In this document: piece by piece, positions 18,734-27,123 of the stretch
How the letters are laid out: each line of letters begins with the position of its first letter
How positions within the stretch are numbered: the stretch's first letter is position 1
From: Hymenobacter jejuensis
GTDB taxonomy: Bacteria > Bacteroidota > Bacteroidia > Cytophagales > Hymenobacteraceae
Direction of reading: 5' to 3'
Assembly (NCBI RefSeq): GCF_006337165.1
Contig: NZ_CP040896.1
Span: 2,108,001 to 2,172,000 of the forward strand
DNA: 64,000 nt
The notes under the pieces: generated by a model
Databases searched by the model: none
Seen by the model: only the letters and a program-made list of their open reading frames with translations
What the model was told of the DNA's origin: nothing
Made by a program: the position numbers and the translations under genes

Positions 18734-20029
18734 CTATCTGCTTACTAGATAGTCTTTTAACGTAGTATAGTCGGCTTGCATTACATGGCTTTTCTTGGGC
18801 TTGGGCAGGAGTTCAGCCACGGCCGGAGGCAACGGTATTTTGCCTTGGATAAGGGGCTCTACCACGTCGTAAAACTTCACCGGATGAGCCGTTTCCAAGA
18901 AAATCCCCCGCTCGTTGGGGTGTTGCGCTAGGTACTGCTGCAAGGCCTGATAGGCCACCGCCCCGTGCGGGTCAAGCAGGTAACCGTGCCCGGCGTGTAC
19001 CTGCCGGATGGTATCGGCAGTGGTGTCGTCGCTGATGGTATAGCCCGTGATGCTACTCTTAACGTGCTCATAATCACGTTGGAACAACTCCAGAATGCGC
19101 GTGAAATTACTGGGATTGCCCACGTCCATGGCATTGGAAATGGTGGCGATTGCGGCTTTGGGGGCAAACGTGCCGCTCAACAGATAAGCGGGCACCGCAT
19201 CGTTGGCATTGCAGGCGGCCACAAAATGGCGGATCGGCAAGCCCGACACGTACGCCAGCAACCCCGCGCAGAGGTTGCCGAAGTTGCCGCTTGGTACCGC
19301 CACCACCGGCGGCTCGGCGTGCGACCATTGCTGCAAGGCGTAGCCGTAATAAAACTGCTGCGGCAGCCACCGCGCCACGTTGATGGAGTTGGCTGAGGTA
19401 AGAAATAGCCGGCTGGTAAGTTCTTGATCAGCAAAGGCTTGCTTAACCATGCGTTGGCAGTCGTCGAAGGTGCCCTGCACTTCCAGCGCCGTGATGTTCT
19501 GGCCCAGCGTCGTTAGTTGCAGCTCCTGCACTGAGCTGACTTTGCCCGACGGATACAGGATCACAACATCCACGCCTTCGACTCCCAAAAACCCGTTGGC
19601 GACCGCTCCGCCGGTATCGCCGGAAGTGGCGACCAGCACCGTAACGTGGCGGCTGCCGTGCCGCGAAAAGTAGCCCAGGCAGCGGCTCATAAAGCGGGCG
19701 CCCACGTCCTTAAACGCCAGCGTCGGGCCGTGAAACAGCTCCAGCACCGTACTGCGCTCACCGACGGGCACCAGCGGAAAGTCGAAGTTTACCGCTTCCG
19801 TGCAGATGGCGTGCAAGGCTTCCTCCGGAATGGCGGCCCCAACATAAGGCCGGATCATGTCAAAAGCCAAGGTGGCTTTGTCCTTCTCTTTCAGGGTGTT
19901 AAGAAACGAAGCCGAGAATTTCGGAATGGCTTCCGGGAAATACAGACCACCATCGGGCGCCTGCCCGGCAATCGTAGCTTCCCGAAAATCGACGACCGGC
20001 GCTTGGTGATTAAGACTGTAATAAAGCAT
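18734..20029 (-). CDS. thrC: Threonine synthase
   Basis: A 431-residue PLP enzyme converting O-phosphohomoserine to threonine, the last step of the pathway. The PLP lysine is K107 in GPTLAFKDVGARF, and the phosphate-binding loop TSGDTGGAVANGF follows. The N-terminal YYSLNHQAP..F segment and length fit the bacterial threonine synthases of the E. coli-type subgroup. It is the third gene of a compact thrA-thrB-thrC operon on the minus strand, starting 67 nt after thrB; the gap holds an AT-rich dyad with core TTGATTATCAA (20082-20092). No clear terminator follows; the 95-bp gap ahead of the DUF3365 gene's 3' neighbour region is otherwise plain. Confidence 0.95.
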   Translation of the reverse strand: MLYYSLNHQAPVVDFREATIAGQAPDGGLYFPEAIPKFSASFLNTLKEKDKATLAFDMIRPYVGAAIPEEALHAICTEAVNFDFPLVPVGERSTVLELFHGPTLAFKDVGARFMSRCLGYFSRHGSRHVTVLVATSGDTGGAVANGFLGVEGVDVVILYPSGKVSSVQELQLTTLGQNITALEVQGTFDDCQRMVKQAFADQELTSRLFLTSANSINVARWLPQQFYYGYALQQWSHAEPPVVAVPSGNFGNLCAGLLAYVSGLPIRHFVAACNANDAVPAYLLSGTFAPKAAIATISNAMDVGNPSNFTRILELFQRDYEHVKSSITGYTISDDTTADTIRQVHAGHGYLLDPHGAVAYQALQQYLAQHPNERGIFLETAHPVKFYDVVEPLIQGKIPLPPAVAELLPKPKKSHVMQADYTTLKDYLVSR

Positions 20030-20096
20030 GGAAAGGCAAAAGAAGAGAAGTGAAATTAAGATAGTTGTGATTTATAATATATTGATTATCAAGTAA

Positions 20097-21044
20097 TTAT
20101 GTAGGGATGTTAATTTCTGTTTCCACGGGCATTACGCGCACCCCTTCGAGGTTGATGGTGCTCACGTACGTATGAAAATCAATGCCGAGCCCGTGGTAAA
20201 CGCTTTGCATGACGGCTTCTACTTGGCGGGCGGTGGTTTCGTGCTGGCTGAGCATGAAAATGGAAGGACCCGAACCCGAAATGCCGCCGCCAAGCGCGCC
20301 GGCTTCCTGACTAGCCCGTTTTACTTCGGCAAAGCCCGGAATGAGAATGCTGCGCACCGGCTCGATGATCACGTCTTCCAACGATCGCCCGATAAGCGCG
20401 TAATCGCCTTTCATCAGACCCGCAATCAGGCCCCCTACGTTGCCCCACTGCCGGATGGCATCCTTGAGCGGCACTTGCTTTTTCAGAATTTCGCGAGCAT
20501 CGGACGTTTTTACTTCGATTTGGGGGTGCACCACGGTCACGTACAACGGCGGGGCGGGAATGGGAATAATGTCGAGCGGCTCCGTGGAGCGAATCAGGGT
20601 AACGCCGCCGTAAATGCAAGGCGCAATGTTGTCGGCGTGCCGCACGCCCGAGGCTACCTCTTCGCCGTACGTGGCAAACTCTACCAGCTCGGCTTGGGTG
20701 AACCGATTGTCCAGCAAGGCATTAGCGCCTACTACGGCGCCGGCCGCACTCGCCGCGCTCGACCCGATGCCGCTGCCGGGTTTGATGGCTTTCGCGATTT
20801 CAACCTCAAACCCAATGGGCTCGGACACCGCCCGCAACAACGCCAACAGCGCCGCCCCGGCCACGTTGCGCCGGGGTTCGGTGGGCAGGTTGTAGTCGTC
20901 TTTGTTGATGATGACGACGCCCGGTTGCGAGGTAAGGCGCAGGGTCATGGTGTCGTAGGGCGCGCCCAGCGCAAAGCCCAGCACATCGAAGCCGCACACT
21001 ACGTTGGCAACGGTAGCAGGCGCAAGAACGGTTACTGAATTCAT
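20097..21044 (-). CDS. thrB: Homoserine kinase
   Basis: A 315-residue GHMP kinase that phosphorylates homoserine using ATP in the cytoplasm. The GHMP phosphate-binding motif PGSGIGSSAASA starts at residue 89, the N-terminal strand LAPATVANVVCGFDVLGFAL is typical of ThrB, and the C-terminal GGGISGSGPSIF loop is conserved. It lies between thrA (47-nt gap) and thrC (67-nt gap) on the same strand and is surely co-transcribed. The stop codon at 20097-20099 lies directly beside an AT-rich palindrome, a pattern repeated at several other gene ends in the window. Confidence 0.95.
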   Translation of the reverse strand: MNSVTVLAPATVANVVCGFDVLGFALGAPYDTMTLRLTSQPGVVIINKDDYNLPTEPRRNVAGAALLALLRAVSEPIGFEVEIAKAIKPGSGIGSSAASAAGAVVGANALLDNRFTQAELVEFATYGEEVASGVRHADNIAPCIYGGVTLIRSTEPLDIIPIPAPPLYVTVVHPQIEVKTSDAREILKKQVPLKDAIRQWGNVGGLIAGLMKGDYALIGRSLEDVIIEPVRSILIPGFAEVKRASQEAGALGGGISGSGPSIFMLSQHETTARQVEAVMQSVYHGLGIDFHTYVSTINLEGVRVMPVETEINIPT

Positions 21045-21091
21045 ATATGCTTGATGTAGAATCAGTTATGGATTGCAGGCGGACTTGGTAA

Positions 21092-23536
21092 TTACACCCG
21101 CGCCGCCCGAATCATATCGGCAAATACCCCCGACGCCGTAACGTCGGCCCCGGCGCCGGCCCCTTTCACCACCAGCGGCTGCTCAACGTAGCGGTTGGTG
21201 TAGAAAAGCACCACGTTGTCTTTGCCCTGCAAGGTGAAAAAGTCGTGCTCCGGCCCCACCTGCTGCAAGCCCACGGCCGCTTTGTCGTTTTCGTAGCGAG
21301 CCACAAACTTGAGCTTTTTGCCCGCCGCCGCTGCCTGCTCGTAGAGTTGGCGGAAGTGCGCTTCGTGCACGGCCAGCTGCTCGTAAAAGGCCGCTACGTC
21401 GCCTTCCATGCACGACGCGGGCAGAAAAGAATCGTTCGTGATGTCGTCCATCTCCATCACTACGCCCGCTTCACGGGCCAGAATCAGAATTTTTCGCATC
21501 ACATCGGTGCCGCTCAGGTCGAGGCGCGGATCGGGTTCGGTATAGCCTTCATCCTGAGCCCGTTGCACCACGGAAGCAAAGGAGCTGGTGCCGTCGTAAT
21601 GGTTGAATACGTAGTTGAGCGTCCCCGACAGCACCGCCTGAATGCGGTTCACTACGTCGCCGCTGCGTAGCAAGTCGTTGAGCGTTCCGATGATGGGCAA
21701 ACCCGCGCCCACGTTGGTCTCGAAGAGGAAATTAGCGTTGAATTCGCGCGCTAACGACTTGAGATTCGCATAGTTGGCGTACGCCGACGAACAGGCTACC
21801 TTGTTGCATGCCACTACCGAAATACTCTTTTCCAGCAAAGCCGCGTAGCACTCGGCCACTTGGGCGCTGGCCGTAATGTCCACAAACACAGCATTGCGAA
21901 GGTTGCGGGCCTGGATGTTGGCCACAAGCTGCGTCAGCTCCATGGGTTCGCCTTCCTGCAATTCTTCTTGCCAAGTATTGAGGTCGAGGCCTTCGTCGTT
22001 GATGACGTACTTTTTGCTGTTGGCAACGGCGATCACCCGCAGCTGCAAGCGCAGTTTTTCCAAGAGATAGTCTTGCTGCTGAGCTAGTTGGCCTAATAGC
22101 TTGCTGCCCACGTTGCCCGCGCCCACGATAAAGAGGTTGACCTGCTTGTACTCGGTTTGGAAGAAGGCCTCGTGCAGTACGTTGATGGCTTTGCGAACGT
22201 CGTGCGACTGGATAACTGTGGAAATGTTCTTCTCCGATGATCCCTGGGCTATTGCTCTGATATTCACGCCGTTATGACCGAGCGCGCCAAACATCCGCCC
22301 GCTGACGCCGGGATGGTCCTTCATGTTCTCGCCTACAAGCGCGACAATGGCTAGGCCGGTTTCCAGTCGAAGCGGCTCGACTTTATTGCTCGCAATCTCA
22401 TAGGCAAACTCCTCATCCACAGCGGTTTTGGCGCGTGGCGCGTCGGTGCTGCTGACGGCCACCGAAATGGAATGTTCCGACGAGCTTTGGGTGATCAGAA
22501 TCACGTTGATGCGCTCCTGCGCCAGCGCGCCAAACAGCCGCTTCGAAAAACCCGGAATGCCCACCATGCCGCTGCCCTCGAGGTTGAGTAGGGCGATGCT
22601 GCCAATGCTCGAAATGCCGCGCACAATGGTATGGTTGGGCGGTGAGTCTACCTCGATCAGGGTGCCGTGGTCGGCGGGGGCGAAGGTATTCTTGATCCAC
22701 AATGGAATGCCCAGCTGCATAACCGGCTGAATAGTAGGCGGATATAAGACCTTTGCCCCGAAGTGCGACAGCTCCATCGCTTCTTTGTAGGAGATGTGCG
22801 GGATGGCTTTGGCGCTGGTTACCAGGCGCGGATCGGCCGTCATCATGCCGCTCACATCCGTCCAGATTTCCAGCACGTCGGCATGCACGGCCCCGGCGAA
22901 AATGGCGGCACTGTAGTCGGAGCCGCCGCGGCCTAGGGTAGTAGTGGCACCTTGCGCGTCGGCCGCAATAAAGCCCGGTACCAAGTACACCTGCTGCTCT
23001 GACTCCGTGATTAAGTTCTTGATTTGCTGGTTGGTAACGGCAAAGTCGACTTCCGCCGCCCCAAATCTTGAGTTGGTGCGGATCAGCTCGCGGGAATCTA
23101 GCCACTGGCAGCGCAACGAAGCTGCCTGCACGCGGGCGGCCACCATCTGCGACGACATCAGCTCGCCAAAGCTCATCACGCGATCTTGGGTGCGCGGCGA
23201 GAGTTCGCCCAAGGCAAATACGCTGTCGCAGATAGCATCCAGCTCGTTGCAGCGCCGTTTTATGGCACTCAGCACCGCACTTTGGTTGGCCACCGGAACG
23301 AGGGCCTTCACCGTGTCGAGGTGGCGTTGTTCAATGGCTTGCAGGTGTTCTCGGTAAGTTTCGTCGCCGGCCGCGGCCCGTTGGCTGGCCTCAATCAGAG
23401 CATCGGTGACGCCGCCTAGCGCCGAGACGATTACAATGGTCGGCCCACGCTGGGCAGCGGTTGCGATGATGTCGATTGCTTTGTTGATGTTCTCTGCGTT
23501 GGCTACCGAGGTGCCGCCGAATTTCAAAACCTGCAT
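21092..23536 (-). CDS. thrA: Bifunctional aspartate kinase / homoserine dehydrogenase I
   Basis: An 814-residue fusion enzyme catalysing the first and third steps from aspartate towards threonine. The kinase domain begins at once with KFGGTSVAN (K5-S10) and includes GRGGSDYSA and the TDVSGMMTADPR segment; two ACT-type regulatory repeats follow (about residues 310-455, SSEHSIS and SSEKNIS motifs), where threonine feedback is expected; the dehydrogenase half starts near residue 465 with the Rossmann motif VGAGNVGSKLL. The ATG at 23536 is chosen because it puts KFGGTS at the usual place; the frame stays open to an ATG at 23560, which would add eight residues. A Thr-rich leader peptide and alternative RNA stems lie upstream, indicating attenuation control. 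Confidence 0.95.
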   Translation of the reverse strand: MQVLKFGGTSVANAENINKAIDIIATAAQRGPTIVIVSALGGVTDALIEASQRAAAGDETYREHLQAIEQRHLDTVKALVPVANQSAVLSAIKRRCNELDAICDSVFALGELSPRTQDRVMSFGELMSSQMVAARVQAASLRCQWLDSRELIRTNSRFGAAEVDFAVTNQQIKNLITESEQQVYLVPGFIAADAQGATTTLGRGGSDYSAAIFAGAVHADVLEIWTDVSGMMTADPRLVTSAKAIPHISYKEAMELSHFGAKVLYPPTIQPVMQLGIPLWIKNTFAPADHGTLIEVDSPPNHTIVRGISSIGSIALLNLEGSGMVGIPGFSKRLFGALAQERINVILITQSSSEHSISVAVSSTDAPRAKTAVDEEFAYEIASNKVEPLRLETGLAIVALVGENMKDHPGVSGRMFGALGHNGVNIRAIAQGSSEKNISTVIQSHDVRKAINVLHEAFFQTEYKQVNLFIVGAGNVGSKLLGQLAQQQDYLLEKLRLQLRVIAVANSKKYVINDEGLDLNTWQEELQEGEPMELTQLVANIQARNLRNAVFVDITASAQVAECYAALLEKSISVVACNKVACSSAYANYANLKSLAREFNANFLFETNVGAGLPIIGTLNDLLRSGDVVNRIQAVLSGTLNYVFNHYDGTSSFASVVQRAQDEGYTEPDPRLDLSGTDVMRKILILAREAGVVMEMDDITNDSFLPASCMEGDVAAFYEQLAVHEAHFRQLYEQAAAAGKKLKFVARYENDKAAVGLQQVGPEHDFFTLQGKDNVVLFYTNRYVEQPLVVKGAGAGADVTASGVFADMIRAARV

Positions 23537-23557
23537 ACAAGTGAAGTGAGTAGAACA

Positions 23558-23667
23558 CATAAAGGCCCGCTCGCTCAGTAAAAATCCAGTATCGGATTTT
23601 ACCGGTGAGGGGCTGCAAACTCTGGGGTTGAAAAAGGAGAAGGTGGAGTGGGCAGCCCTGTTACCGG
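23558..23667 (-). promoter_or_regulatory. Predicted threonine attenuator upstream of thrA
   Basis: Read on the minus strand, the region from the leader stop codon towards thrA can form two exclusive structures. Stem 1 pairs CCGGT and GGGCTGC (plus 23663-23667, 23652-23658) with GCAGCCC and ACCGG (23610-23616, 23602-23606), 12 bp with one internal loop. Stem 2 pairs GCCCCTC (23607-23613) with GAGCGGGC (23565-23572, one bulge), enclosing a smaller AAAATCC/GGATTTT hairpin (23580-23600), and is followed by CTTTAT. The middle arm is shared. The leader stop codon overlaps the first arm of stem 1, so a ribosome finishing the leader would block stem 1 and allow stem 2. The T tract is short, so termination strength is uncertain. 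Confidence 0.6.
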
Positions 23668-23744
23668 GTAATGACCATCCATGTGACTGTTGTAATGACA
23701 GTCAGAGCGCGGGTGAAATAGCGAATAGCAAGCTGCTGAGGCAT
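23661..23744 (-). CDS. thrL: thr operon leader peptide (27 codons)
   Basis: A short open frame on the minus strand, ATG at 23744 to TAA at 23661-23663. The C-terminal part reads TVITTVTWMVITR: 6 of 27 residues are Thr and 3 are Ile, and 3 of the Thr codons are ACA, which is scarce in the neighbouring genes. The sequence starts MPQQLAIRYF. Thr- and Ile-rich leaders ahead of thrA are the classic sensors of threonyl- and isoleucyl-tRNA charging in attenuation-controlled operons. The stop codon lies inside the first arm of an RNA stem that competes with a second stem downstream. A possible -7 box (TACTTTG, plus 23766-23772) lies about 20 nt before the ATG. The peptide itself probably has no function beyond regulation. 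Confidence 0.72.
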   Translation of the reverse strand: MPQQLAIRYFTRALTVITTVTWMVITR

Positions 23745-23871
23745 ATACGCGCGGGCTAGATGCTGCAAAGTAGTAAAACTTTCGAGGCATCCTAGCAGCC
23801 AAGTCAAATAAGCTGCCCTGCAAACGAGGCAATCGGGAACGCAGAGCCTTCTCGGACGTGTTTGTTTTCAG

Positions 23872-23879
23872 TACCTTTG
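23872..23879 (+). promoter_or_regulatory. Bacteroidota-type -7 promoter box (prfA)
   Basis: TACCTTTG matches TAnnTTTG exactly and lies 30 nt before the prfA ATG. No good -33 TTTG is seen at the expected distance. Confidence 0.45.
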
Positions 23880-23909
23880 CACCAGCAAATACAATTTCCC
23901 ACAGGCAAG

Positions 23910-24980
23910 ATGCTAGACAAACTGGAGGCCATTAGCCAGCGCTACGAGGACGTGAGTCAACAACTCATGCAGCCCGAAGCTATGAGCGATATGAAACGCT
24001 ACAAGGCCCTCAACAAAGAATATAAGGACCTCGGCAAAATCGTGACGGAGTACCGCAACTATCAGCAGGTGCTCTCCAACATTGAGAACGCTCGGGAAGT
24101 CATCTCAACGGAGAAAGACGAAGATTTCCGCGAAATGGCGAAGGCGGAGCTCGATGAGCTTCTGCCCGAGCAAGATCGCTTGGAAAGCGTGATCAAAGAC
24201 TTGCTCATCCCGAAAGATCCGAATGACTCGAAGGACGTGATCATGGAAATCCGGGCGGGCGCTGGCGGCGACGAGGCGGCGATTTTTGCTGGCGACTTGC
24301 AGCGTATGTACATGCGCTACGCCGAAAAGCAGGGCCTGCGCATGGACCTGATCGACGCCACGGAAGGCACCTCGGGTGGCTACAAAGAAATCGTGCTCTC
24401 GCTGAAAGGCGAAGACGTGTACGGCAAGCTCAAATTCGAATCGGGTGTGCACCGTGTGCAGCGCGTACCGGCTACCGAAACGCAGGGCCGCATTCACACT
24501 TCGGTGGCTTCTATTGTGGTAATGCCAGAGGCAGAAGAACTCGACATCGAGCTGGATATGAACGACATCCGAAAGGACCTATTCATGTCATCGGGCCCTG
24601 GTGGTCAGTCCGTTAACACGACGTATTCGGCCGTGCGCCTTACCCACATCCCAACCGGCCTCGTTGCTCAGTGCCAGGACCAGAAATCGCAGCTCAAAAA
24701 CTTCGACAAGGCCCTGCAGGTACTGCGCTCGCGCATTTACGAGATTGAGTTGGCCAAGAAAAACGAAGCCGAAGGCGCTGCTCGCAAGAGCATGATCGGC
24801 GGCGGCGACCGTTCTGATAAGATCCGTACGTACAACTACCCCCAAGGCCGCGTAACGGACCACCGCATCGGCCTGACCGTCTACAACTTATCCAGCGTAA
24901 TGGACGGCAACATCGACGAGTTTGTTGAGCAGCTCCGCATCGCCGAAAGCGCCGAAAAGCTGAAAGAAGGCGTTGTGTAA
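23910..24980 (+). CDS. prfA: Peptide chain release factor 1
   Basis: A 356-residue class I release factor that recognises UAA/UAG stop codons and triggers peptide release on the ribosome. The GGQ motif (residues 231-233) lies in SSGPGGQSVNTTYSAVRLTHIPTG, and the N-terminal coiled region and C-terminal NYPQGRVTDHRIG segment are those of RF1. The ATG at 23910 gives the standard MLDKLEAI start; the open frame extends to a TTG at 23862 without support. A TAnnTTTG box precedes it at 23872-23879, giving a short 5' leader. It is divergent from the thr leader. A strong terminator lies 39 bp after the stop. Confidence 0.97.
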   Translation: MLDKLEAISQRYEDVSQQLMQPEAMSDMKRYKALNKEYKDLGKIVTEYRNYQQVLSNIENAREVISTEKDEDFREMAKAELDELLPEQDRLESVIKDLLIPKDPNDSKDVIMEIRAGAGGDEAAIFAGDLQRMYMRYAEKQGLRMDLIDATEGTSGGYKEIVLSLKGEDVYGKLKFESGVHRVQRVPATETQGRIHTSVASIVVMPEAEELDIELDMNDIRKDLFMSSGPGGQSVNTTYSAVRLTHIPTGLVAQCQDQKSQLKNFDKALQVLRSRIYEIELAKKNEAEGAARKSMIGGGDRSDKIRTYNYPQGRVTDHRIGLTVYNLSSVMDGNIDEFVEQLRIAESAEKLKEGVV

Positions 24981-25019
24981 GTATTTGAAAGTTAATAGGT
25001 TATAGAAACCTGTCTCATG

Positions 25020-25060
25020 CGTCTGTCATCCTTCCTTCATTAGGATGACAGACGTTTTTT
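25020..25060 (+). terminator. Rho-independent terminator of prfA, abutting the next ATG
   Basis: Perfect 13-bp stem CGTCTGTCATCCT (25020-25032) / AGGATGACAGACG (25042-25054) with a TTTTTT tract that ends one base before the ATG at 25061. The CTGTCATCCT end is the same as that of the larger inverted repeat at 56019-56109. Confidence 0.85.
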
Positions 25061-26581
25061 ATGAATCCTATGCGCTTGCTGCTGCCCGTTCTGTCTATTT
25101 TTCTGTGCATCAGCTCGTTGTTAGTGGGCTGCGAGCCGAAGGAAGATGTCATCACGACGAGCGCATCGGCCAAGCTGGAGTTTTCCTCCGACACCGTGAA
25201 GTTCGATACGGTGTTTGTGCAAAAGGGCACGGTCACGAAACGGTTGTGGGTGTATAACCGCAATGCCCGCGCCGTGAAGGTGGAGCAGATTTCGCTGGGC
25301 ACGCCGGCCAATTCGCCTTATACTTTGACCCTCAACGGTGAAGCCGGAGTTGGAGCCAGCAACGTTGAGATCCGGGGCAAGGACAGCGTATTGGTATTGG
25401 TGCGGGCCGCTATCGATCCTACTGCCGGCGACGGCAAGCCTTTTCTGATCGAAGATCAGGTACGGTTTCGCACGAACGGTAACGAGCAGAGTGTCAGGTT
25501 GATAGCTTATGGGCAGAACGCATATTTTCACGACGGTGAGACTTTGCCTTGCGATGCCGTATGGCGCAACGACAAGCCCCACGTCATTTACAACAGTGTG
25601 CTGGTCGGCCCCAATTGTACGCTGACCATTGAGCCGGGCACCCGCGTTTATTCGCACGCCAACTCCGCGATTGTGGTGCAGGGACGGTTGCTGGTAAATG
25701 CCAATTTCAACCCCGGTACAGCTACGGTGAAGGCGACCGACCGGAACATCGTGCGCTTCGCAGCCGACCGTCTAGAGCCATTTTACAACGAGATTCCGGG
25801 TCAATGGCGCGGAATCCAGTTCGACGCCAGCAGCCACGACAACGTGGTGCGGTATGCCGAAATCAAAAATGCGTCTTTCGGACTCTTGGTATACAACCCC
25901 CAAAACCTGCAACCGCGGCCCCGCGTGACGGTCGAAAATACGGTCATTAAAAACATATCGGGGGCAGCGCTTACGTTTGCCAGCGGCGGCCAGAACTTCA
26001 CGGGCGGCGGCATCCTGAGCTTTTCCGGCGACTTTAGCTTAACTAATTGTCTAATAACGAATTGTGGGGAGTACGCGGTACTCAGTATTGGCAGTGGCTT
26101 GTTTGGTATGAATTTCTGCACCGTAGCCAATTTCACGCCCTCGTTTAAGCGCGACTCGCCTTCCATGGCCTTCACCGATGATTTTGCCACGCCGCAAGCG
26201 GCTAGGCAGCCCACTGTCGTGGACATTCGCAACTCTATTGTCTGGGGCAATACGTTTGCGAACGGCTTGCTCCTGAAGGACGAACTTTTATTTAAATTTA
26301 AACCAGGAAATATTCAACGAAATCTTGTTAATAATCTAATTAGGACGGATCTTTATAAAGAATATCAACTGCCCAATCAGTCCAATAACGAAAGCAACTA
26401 TCCGAAATTTAAACGCCCGGCCGGTGTAGGTTACTCAGATAAATTTGATTATCAGTTAGATACCCTTTCACCTGCCAGCAATAAGAGATACGCTACTCCT
26501 TTTGTGTCGCGCGACCTGCTCAATGTAGCGCGCGATCCTTCTTCTCCCGACCTCGGCGCTTACGAGCGACTGAACCCCTAA
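25061..26581 (+). CDS. Lipoprotein with right-handed beta-helix repeats
   Basis: A 506-residue exported lipoprotein (lipobox SSLLVGC, Cys near residue 24). An N-terminal Ig-like part (about 35-155, VFVQKGTVTKRLWVYN) is followed by a repeat region from about residue 190 (TIEPGTRVYSHANSAIVVQGRLLV, NVVRYAEIKNASFGL, FSLTNCLITNCG, MNFCTVANF) with the short-strand/turn rhythm of right-handed parallel beta-helix proteins. No enzymatic residues can be named. Homologs are common in Cytophagales and are annotated as hypothetical proteins. Two in-frame ATGs (25061, 25070) could start it; the upstream terminator ends at 25060, which favours 25070 or a very short leader. Bases about 26280-26480 are unusually AT-rich for this genome. 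Confidence 0.8.
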   Translation: MNPMRLLLPVLSIFLCISSLLVGCEPKEDVITTSASAKLEFSSDTVKFDTVFVQKGTVTKRLWVYNRNARAVKVEQISLGTPANSPYTLTLNGEAGVGASNVEIRGKDSVLVLVRAAIDPTAGDGKPFLIEDQVRFRTNGNEQSVRLIAYGQNAYFHDGETLPCDAVWRNDKPHVIYNSVLVGPNCTLTIEPGTRVYSHANSAIVVQGRLLVNANFNPGTATVKATDRNIVRFAADRLEPFYNEIPGQWRGIQFDASSHDNVVRYAEIKNASFGLLVYNPQNLQPRPRVTVENTVIKNISGAALTFASGGQNFTGGGILSFSGDFSLTNCLITNCGEYAVLSIGSGLFGMNFCTVANFTPSFKRDSPSMAFTDDFATPQAARQPTVVDIRNSIVWGNTFANGLLLKDELLFKFKPGNIQRNLVNNLIRTDLYKEYQLPNQSNNESNYPKFKRPAGVGYSDKFDYQLDTLSPASNKRYATPFVSRDLLNVARDPSSPDLGAYERLNP

Positions 26582-26590
26582 TTGCGAACC

Positions 26591-27016
26591 ATGATCTGGG
26601 TTCAACGACGTTTGCGCTTACCGGCTGTGCGCCGCGGCTTTCACTTGGTTACTGATCTGTTAACGGCTGAGCTGCCCGAGCTAGAGCAAGTAAAAGTGGG
26701 TACTGTCCACTTTTTCATTCAGCATACGTCGGCCAGCTTGAGCATCAACGAAAACGCCGATCCTACTGTACGTCACGACTTTGAAAAATACTTTAACCGC
26801 GTAGCTCCCGAAAACGCTCCGTACTTTCGTCATACCCAAGAAGGCCCCGATGACATGCCCGCACATCTGAAAGCGGCATTGCTGGGGACTTCCGTCACCA
26901 TTCCGGTGAGCAATGGGCAGTTGGCACTGGGGACTTGGCAGGGAATTTATTTGGGAGAGCACCGCAATCATGCCTCGCGCCGCTGGGTGATGGCCACGCT
27001 GATGGGCCAATCGTGA
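26591..27016 (+). CDS. YjbQ family protein (UPF0047, secondary thiamine-phosphate synthase-like)
   Basis: A 141-residue compact enzyme-like protein. Family motifs are clear: FIQHTSASLSINENADPTVR near the middle, PDDMPAHLKAALLG, and the C-terminal LGTWQGIYLGEHR with the metal-binding Glu/His. YjbQ proteins have a weak thiamine-phosphate synthase activity in vitro and are annotated as secondary thiamine-phosphate synthase enzymes; their main cellular role is not settled. The ATG at 26591 is preferred over a TTG at 26582. It begins 9 bp after the stop of the beta-helix lipoprotein gene, so the two are probably co-transcribed, without an obvious functional link. Confidence 0.9.
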   Translation: MIWVQRRLRLPAVRRGFHLVTDLLTAELPELEQVKVGTVHFFIQHTSASLSINENADPTVRHDFEKYFNRVAPENAPYFRHTQEGPDDMPAHLKAALLGTSVTIPVSNGQLALGTWQGIYLGEHRNHASRRWVMATLMGQS

Positions 27017-27123
27017 ATCACTGCTTAACTACCTCCGGACATTGAAAAAATTATACTTGCGGAGGTGGCGAAATGAAAAATTTACCGTAAGAGGCAGAAA
27101 ATACTCTCGTTGAGAGTCTCCCT

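Noticed and set aside
23599..23832. 77-residue open frame on the minus strand upstream of thrA
   Set aside because: It overlaps the Thr-rich leader in a different frame, lacks normal codon use and has no recognisable homology.
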